Assembly: GCA_964415605.1 (NCBI GenBank)
Contig: CAYQBA010000160.1
Coordinates: forward strand, 1 to 10,696
Reading direction: 5' to 3'
DNA from: UCB3 sp964415605
GTDB lineage: Bacteria > Chloroflexota > Anaerolineae > Epilineales > Epilineaceae
Length of the DNA stretch: 10,696 nucleotides
Shown: piece by piece, positions 6,850 through 10,696 of the stretch
How the letters are laid out: the number at the start of each line of letters is the position of its first letter
Numbering within the stretch: the first letter of the stretch is position 1
Notes under the pieces: model-generated
The model's database searches: none
Seen by the model: only the letters and a program-made list of their open reading frames with translations
Told to the model about the DNA's origin: nothing
Program-made: the position numbers and the translations under genes

Positions 6850-8754
6850 TCACGCCTCCCGGTCCGCCCACAGCCGCGCGTACGCGCCCCCCGCCGCGAC
6901 GAGGTCGGCGTGCGAGCCGGATTCCACGATCCGCCCGCCGTCGGCGACGTGGATGATGTCGGCGTGGCGGGCCGTGCCGATGCGGTGCGTGATCACCACC
7001 ACCGTCCGCCCCGCCGTCAGCGTCCCGAAGCGCGCCATCCAGTCCGCCTCCGCCCACGGGTCCATCGCGCTGGTCGGCTCGTCGAGAACAAGCACCGGCG
7101 CGGGCCGGAGACAGGCGCGGGCCAGCGCCAGCCGCTGCCACTCGCCCACGCTGAGGTCCACGCCCCCGCCGAAGTGCACGCCGAGCGGCGTGGCGTAGCC
7201 CTGCGGCAACCGCGCGACGATGTCGGCCGCGCCGGCCGCCTCGGCGGCCGCCTCGATCGCGGCGTCCGGGTGCGCCACGCCCACGTCGCCCAGCGCGATG
7301 GCCTCGCGCGCCGTCGCGTTGAACGCGATCGGGGCCTGGAACAGCACGGCGATCCGCCGGCGCAGGTCGTCGAGCGGTAGCGATCGGATGTCGACGCCGT
7401 CGAACGTGATCCGCCCGGCTTGCGGGTCGTAGAAGCGGCAGATCAGCTTGATCAACGTCGTCTTGCCGGCGCCGTTGGTGCCGACGATGGCCGTCGTGCG
7501 CCCGCCGGGGATCTCGAGGTCCAGGCCCTCGAAGACCGGGTGCGGGGCGTTGGGGTAGGTGAACGTCACCGCCTCGAACCGGATCGTCGGCGCCGCGCCG
7601 ATGGCCGGCGGGGCGGCCGCGGCGGCCGGTGCGGTGCCGACAGCCGGCGGGACCGCCGGGACGGTCGTGGCCGCACCGATGGCGCCAGCGGCGGGAAGCG
7701 GGGCCGCTGCCTCACCCGCCGGCGGGATGGCCGGCGCCGGGGCCAGCGCCAGGAACTCGAACAGGTCGCTGAGGAACAAGCTGTTGCTGAGGAGCTGGCC
7801 GATGTTCTCGAGCAGGCTCCGCGCGAGGCCCTGACCCTGGTTCAGGGCGGCGTAGAACAGCGCCACGTCGCCCAGCGTGGCCCCGCCCCGTGCGGCCCGC
7901 CACACCATCCAGGCCATCGTCACGGCGATCACTGTCAGCGCGATGCCGCCGGCCACGAGCTCCGCCCGGCCCTGGTCGCGCGCCAGCGCCAGCCGCTCGC
8001 CGCGCAGCCGCCGGCGCAGGGCCTGGAACCGCGCCTGGAAGGTCGGGCCCAGCCCGAAGAGCCGCATCTCGGCGGCCGTGTCGCGGCTCGTCATGAGCCA
8101 CTCGAAGTACCACGTGCGCCGCTCGTCCTCGGTGGTCCTCCGGCGCCAGTCGTGGGCGCGCACGGTCGCGCGCAGCACCACGTAGCCCGCCGGCAGGGTG
8201 CTGGCGATGAGGGCCAGCGGCAGCCACCAGCCGTAGCCGGCCAGCACACGCGCCATCGCCACGAGGGTGATGCCGCTTCGCAGCACGCTCCCGGTGCTCT
8301 CGAGCAGCGCGATCGGGCGGTAGTTGGCCTCGCGCCGGGCGCGATGCAGGTGGTCGAAGTACGCCGGCGTGTCGTAGAAGGCCAGGTCCAACGCCATGGA
8401 CTGCGCCTGCAGCCTGGCGCTGACGTGGTCGCGCACGTGTTCGGCCTGGACGGTGCGGACGTAGCCGGCGGCGCTGTTCAGGGCTTCGCCGAGGACCATC
8501 AGCCCGCCCATGGCGGCGAGCAGCCACGCCGCGCGCTGGAGGGCGGATGGGTCGGGGCCGAACGCCGCCGCCAGCGTGTCGACGAGCGGCCGCGTGAGCA
8601 TCACGGTCCACGCCGGGAGGACGCCCTGGGCGACGAGCAGCACGAGCCACAATGCCGTCCAGCGCGGCGCCGCGCCCCACGCCAGCGCGAGGCCGCGCGG
8701 CAGGTCCGGCAGCGCGCGCCCGGCACGGCGCCAGGCGGCGGCGAAGTCGGTCAT
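6850..8754 (-). CDS. ABC exporter with fused permease and ATPase domains
   Basis: This is a 634-residue half-transporter of the ABC exporter type. The membrane domain spans residues 1-335, with hydrophobic segments at about 32-54, 76-100, 160-195 and 266-290. The ATPase domain covers about 390-634: Walker A 'GTNGAGKT' 425-432, Q-loop Gln473, signature 'LSVGEWQR' 534-541, Walker B 'VLVLDEPTS' 554-562 with Glu559, D-loop 'SAMD', and switch His590 in 'ITHR'. All catalytic residues are present. The signature reads LSVGE instead of LSGGQ, a variant I recall from related exporters. A Pro/Ala/Gly linker of about 50 residues (338-388) between permease and ATPase is unusual. It probably works as a homodimer exporting a peptide or lipid-linked product. 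The start at 8754 is fixed by GGGAGG 4 nt upstream. It follows the nucleotidyltransferase gene by 118 bp on the same strand. No peptidase C39 domain is present, so it does not cleave a leader itself. Confidence 0.9.
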   Translation of the reverse strand: MTDFAAAWRRAGRALPDLPRGLALAWGAAPRWTALWLVLLVAQGVLPAWTVMLTRPLVDTLAAAFGPDPSALQRAAWLLAAMGGLMVLGEALNSAAGYVRTVQAEHVRDHVSARLQAQSMALDLAFYDTPAYFDHLHRARREANYRPIALLESTGSVLRSGITLVAMARVLAGYGWWLPLALIASTLPAGYVVLRATVRAHDWRRRTTEDERRTWYFEWLMTSRDTAAEMRLFGLGPTFQARFQALRRRLRGERLALARDQGRAELVAGGIALTVIAVTMAWMVWRAARGGATLGDVALFYAALNQGQGLARSLLENIGQLLSNSLFLSDLFEFLALAPAPAIPPAGEAAAPLPAAGAIGAATTVPAVPPAVGTAPAAAAAPPAIGAAPTIRFEAVTFTYPNAPHPVFEGLDLEIPGGRTTAIVGTNGAGKTTLIKLICRFYDPQAGRITFDGVDIRSLPLDDLRRRIAVLFQAPIAFNATAREAIALGDVGVAHPDAAIEAAAEAAGAADIVARLPQGYATPLGVHFGGGVDLSVGEWQRLALARACLRPAPVLVLDEPTSAMDPWAEADWMARFGTLTAGRTVVVITHRIGTARHADIIHVADGGRIVESGSHADLVAAGGAYARLWADREA

Positions 8755-8758
8755 GGCG

Positions 8759-8764
8759 CCTCCC
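8759..8764 (-). promoter_or_regulatory. Ribosome binding site of the ABC exporter gene
   Basis: On the minus strand this reads GGGAGG, ending 4 nt before the ATG at 8754. It sets the start and rules out the longer open frame that continues back towards 9231 through low-complexity translation. Confidence 0.7.
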
Positions 8765-8823
8765 GGGAGCCTGGTCGAATACGGGTGACGGCGGGAGCTG
8801 TCGCGCACGCGCCGGGGATCGCC

Positions 8824-8846
8824 GCCGAGCCCGTGGCCGGGCCGGC
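8824..8846 (-). terminator. GC-rich hairpin between nucleotidyltransferase and ABC genes
   Basis: Bases 8824-8832 pair with 8839-8846: eight G-C pairs with one bulged A at 8828 and a 6-nt loop. It sits 26 bp beyond the nucleotidyltransferase stop (8873) and about 70 bp before the ABC start. It could act as a partial terminator or RNA processing site that sets exporter level. The rest of this 118-bp gap holds nothing recognisable. Confidence 0.35.
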
Positions 8847-8872
8847 GGGGTGGGCCGGGTCCATGCGCGGCT

Positions 8873-10090
8873 TCAGTCGTCGCGCGGATGCGGCGCGCGT
8901 GCGCCGCGCAGCGCCCACGCCTGGCGCAGCGCCGCGGCCCACCGCCGCGCGTACGCAGCCGCGAGGCCGGTCCGGCCGGCGACCCCGTAGCGTTCTCGCA
9001 TGTAGGCGGGCGACGGGACCGCATTATGCCACGCGAAGCGCAGCCGCGCGCGCCACGACGGCATGGCGTCCAGGTCGTGCCGCAGGCGGGCCGCCGGGTT
9101 GTGCCGGGTCCGCGCCCGCGCCGCGGCCAGCCTGGTCTCCGCGGCCGATGGGCGCAGGGCGGCGAGCCGGCGGCGCGCGGCCTCCGGCAGCCACCCGCCT
9201 TCCCAGTCGCGATCGACGGTGCGGAGCACATGCCGCAGCGCCAGCGCCACGTCCGCCGCCTCGGCCTGCCGGGCCACCTCGTCCCAGTCCATCGCGGCGC
9301 CGTGGTGGTGCAGGACGCCGACGACGTCGAGGCACCAGCGCCAGGGGAGCGTCGGATGGTGGCCGTGGTGCACGGCCAGGTGGGCGCAGAGGTACAGCGC
9401 GAGCGCCTCCGCCCCCAACGCCTGGGCCGGCGCGGCGATGCCCGTGGCCGGCCGGGCGGTGCGCCACACCCAATCCTGCGGCATGGCGTGCTGATGGTGC
9501 GGCGAGTCCAGCCAGGTCCAGTGCAGGTCGATCAGGGTCTGGATTGCGCCTTCGCGCCGCAATGCCGTCTCGTTCTCCCAGGCCAGGCGGGCGCCGGGGC
9601 GCAGCTCGGGCTGGGTCGGGGTGAAGCCGCGGGCTTGGAGGGTCTGGATGGCCGGCGCGGCATCCCCGGGCCTGACGAGGATGTCGAGGTCGCCCATCGG
9701 GCGCGCCCCGACGTCGACGTAGATGCGTGCCCCCAGGTCGGGCCCCTTCAGCACCACGATCGGGATGCCGCGTGCCGCCAGGGCGTCCGCGACCTCGATC
9801 AGGTCGCGCACCAGCCAGGCGTTGCGCGCGGCGTTGTCGGCGTAGGCACGGCGCAGGGTCGCCTCCGCCGCTGGGGGCACGAGCGACGCGCCGCGGATGC
9901 ACGGGTACAGCGCCGGCGCCAGCATCTCGGCCGCGACGGTGGCGAGCACGGCGTCCCAGTCGAGGGGGCCGGCGCGGGCGATCGCCCGTGCGGCGTCGAG
10001 CCCGGCGGGTCGCCAGCGCGATGTCAGGCAGTGGCGGAGGAATCGATGCGCGGGGGTGTCCCGCAGCGGGGTCGCGCGCGGATCCGGCAT
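8873..10090 (-). CDS. Nucleotidyltransferase family protein (NTP_transf_5)
   Basis: This 405-residue protein (from the ATG at 10090) matches the NTP_transf_5 (PF14907) pattern. 'GIPIVVLKGPDLGARIYVD' lies at 108-126, the nucleotidyltransferase motif 'RPMGDLDILV' with its paired acidic residues at 130-139, 'LIDLHWTW' at 186-193, a His-rich stretch 'CAHLAVHHGHH' at 235-245, and 'LPWRWCLDVVGVL' at 248-260. The family is expected to transfer a nucleotide or NTP-derived group to a hydroxyl or phosphate. Members accompany HprK-like kinases in lasso-peptide and polysaccharide loci, and one, PsmN of pseudomycoidin, is linked to sugar addition on a phosphorylated lasso peptide. It lies 34 bp after the kinase gene, consistent with one operon. 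The start is uncertain: a GTG at 10105 and an ATG at 10147 (overlapping the kinase gene) are in frame, and none has a good ribosome binding site. The C-terminal 60 residues are basic. Confidence 0.8.
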   Translation of the reverse strand: MPDPRATPLRDTPAHRFLRHCLTSRWRPAGLDAARAIARAGPLDWDAVLATVAAEMLAPALYPCIRGASLVPPAAEATLRRAYADNAARNAWLVRDLIEVADALAARGIPIVVLKGPDLGARIYVDVGARPMGDLDILVRPGDAAPAIQTLQARGFTPTQPELRPGARLAWENETALRREGAIQTLIDLHWTWLDSPHHQHAMPQDWVWRTARPATGIAAPAQALGAEALALYLCAHLAVHHGHHPTLPWRWCLDVVGVLHHHGAAMDWDEVARQAEAADVALALRHVLRTVDRDWEGGWLPEAARRRLAALRPSAAETRLAAARARTRHNPAARLRHDLDAMPSWRARLRFAWHNAVPSPAYMRERYGVAGRTGLAAAYARRWAAALRQAWALRGARAPHPRDD

Positions 10091-10124
10091 CGTCGTGGCC
10101 AGCACGGGTTGAGGGCGGCCCGGC

Positions 10125-10696
10125 CTACCGGGCGGCGGACCGGGCATCCGCGACGATGCGCTCCACGGTGGCGGCCAGCCACTCGAAGCCGGCGGGCCGG
10201 TGGAGCAGGCGCACCAGATCGGCGGCGATCAGGCGGCTGAAGAGGTCCGCCTGCCGGGCCAGCAGGCGGGGATCGGATGGATCCAGCCGGAAGGTGAGGT
10301 CGATGAACCGCAGGAAGGCCTGCGTGCCGGGCATCGTCGCGATGTCTGGCCGCGCCGCGCCGGTTGGGGTGTCCAGGACGTCGAGGAAGTACAGGCGTCG
10401 CAGCGGGAGTGGAGCCCCGACGGTTGGCGCGGGCGTCTCCGGCGCCATCACCCGCTTCTCGCCGAAGGGATCCCAGGGCAGGTCGTCTTGGCGGCCGTCG
10501 AGGCCGAGCGCGGCCAGCGACGCCGGGCGCAGCCGAACGCCCGGCAGCCCGCCCCGCGCCACCACACCCGCCCGGTCTTCGCCCAGGATGACGTACTCGT
10601 CGGTCTGCGCGGCGAAGCCCTCCGCGTCGAAGGCCGCCGCCAGCGTGGACTTGCCCGCTCCGCTCGGCCCGGCGAGGACGATGCACCCGCCGTCGA
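10125..10696 (-). CDS. HprK-like P-loop kinase (5' end missing)
   Basis: The frame enters at the right edge of the window and stops with TAG at 10125-10127. About 190 C-terminal residues are seen. The first visible residues contain the Walker A motif 'GPSGAGKS', preceded by hydrophobic 'CIVLAG', as in HPr kinase/phosphorylase-like proteins. 'TDEYVIL' follows about 20 residues later, where the family usually has an acidic pair (often DD). Next come 'GLPGVRLRPASLAALG', 'FGEKRVM' and 'PLRRLYFLD', matching the family's pG...R.s, K-R and 'PL--iy-L' positions. The C-terminal helices are typical too. Related small kinases phosphorylate a serine or a C-terminal group on a lasso-peptide precursor, or unknown targets in exopolysaccharide loci. 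HPr itself is not implied. The GTG at 10565 lies downstream of the P-loop and is not the start. The gene is first of three minus-strand genes in the window, and its upstream neighbours are outside. Confidence 0.7.
   Translation of the reverse strand, partial: DGGCIVLAGPSGAGKSTLAAAFDAEGFAAQTDEYVILGEDRAGVVARGGLPGVRLRPASLAALGLDGRQDDLPWDPFGEKRVMAPETPAPTVGAPLPLRRLYFLDVLDTPTGAARPDIATMPGTQAFLRFIDLTFRLDPSDPRLLARQADLFSRLIAADLVRLLHRPAGFEWLAATVERIVADARSAAR

Noticed and set aside
4312..7380. Plus-strand open frame of 1022 codons antisense to the fusion protein and the exporter
   Set aside because: Arg/Ala/Gly/Asp/His-rich translation without domains. It is complementary to two genes with clear family motifs, and such frames are expected in GC-rich DNA.
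8751..8942. Small minus-strand frame of 63 codons as a possible RiPP precursor
   Set aside because: It overlaps the 3' end of the nucleotidyltransferase gene in another frame. It has no ribosome binding site, and I see no leader or core-like pattern.
7420..9624. Plus-strand open frame of 734 codons antisense to exporter and nucleotidyltransferase
   Set aside because: Same reason: low-complexity translation opposite well-supported genes.
10091..10147. ATG start at 10147 for the nucleotidyltransferase
   Set aside because: It would overlap the kinase gene by 23 bp and add a Pro/Gly-rich leader unlike the family. The ATG at 10090 is preferred, though not proven.

Overview
This is a very GC-rich bacterial window (above 70% G+C by eye, not counted) with dense genes on both strands. 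No rRNA, tRNA, CRISPR array, transposase or phage gene is visible. I lean towards Chloroflexota. The reasons are the secreted LVIVD beta-propeller with a 'FLP'-type stretch near its C-terminus, the DUF2254 membrane protein, at least one apparently leaderless gene, and the TIGR03032/TPR/glycosyltransferase-like and HprK-like/nucleotidyltransferase genes. Other high-GC phyla cannot be excluded from one window.

Left part, plus strand: the 3' end of what looks like a DNA polymerase III alpha subunit gene (1-265) is followed closely by a complete DUF2254 membrane protein (294-1616). A gap of about 300 bp holds a long, almost perfect inverted repeat (1666-1723). Next are two exported proteins: a small one with an Ig-like appearance and no recognised family (1919-2545), and an LVIVD-repeat beta-propeller (2910-4115). 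The 364-bp gap between them carries a strong terminator-like hairpin, a pair of 12-bp direct repeats with dyad elements, and a plausible promoter.

Right part, minus strand, convergent with the left part. In order of transcription from the right edge: an HprK-like P-loop kinase (cut by the window end), an NTP_transf_5-type nucleotidyltransferase, an ABC exporter with fused permease and ATPase, and then a large TIGR03032-TPR-heptosyltransferase-like fusion protein. The last gene appears to have its own promoter, with a perfect TATAAT placed so that the transcript would begin at its GTG start codon (leaderless).

The kinase + nucleotidyltransferase + ABC exporter trio is the most interesting content. 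The same three functions accompany some lasso-peptide (RiPP) clusters, where the kinase phosphorylates the peptide, the nucleotidyltransferase modifies it further and the ABC protein exports it. The diagnostic genes (precursor peptide, PqqD-like B1, protease B2, asparagine synthetase-like cyclase) are not in this window. If present, they would lie beyond the right edge. HprK-like/PqqD/nucleotidyltransferase sets also occur in exopolysaccharide loci, and the glycosyltransferase-like neighbour leaves that reading open.
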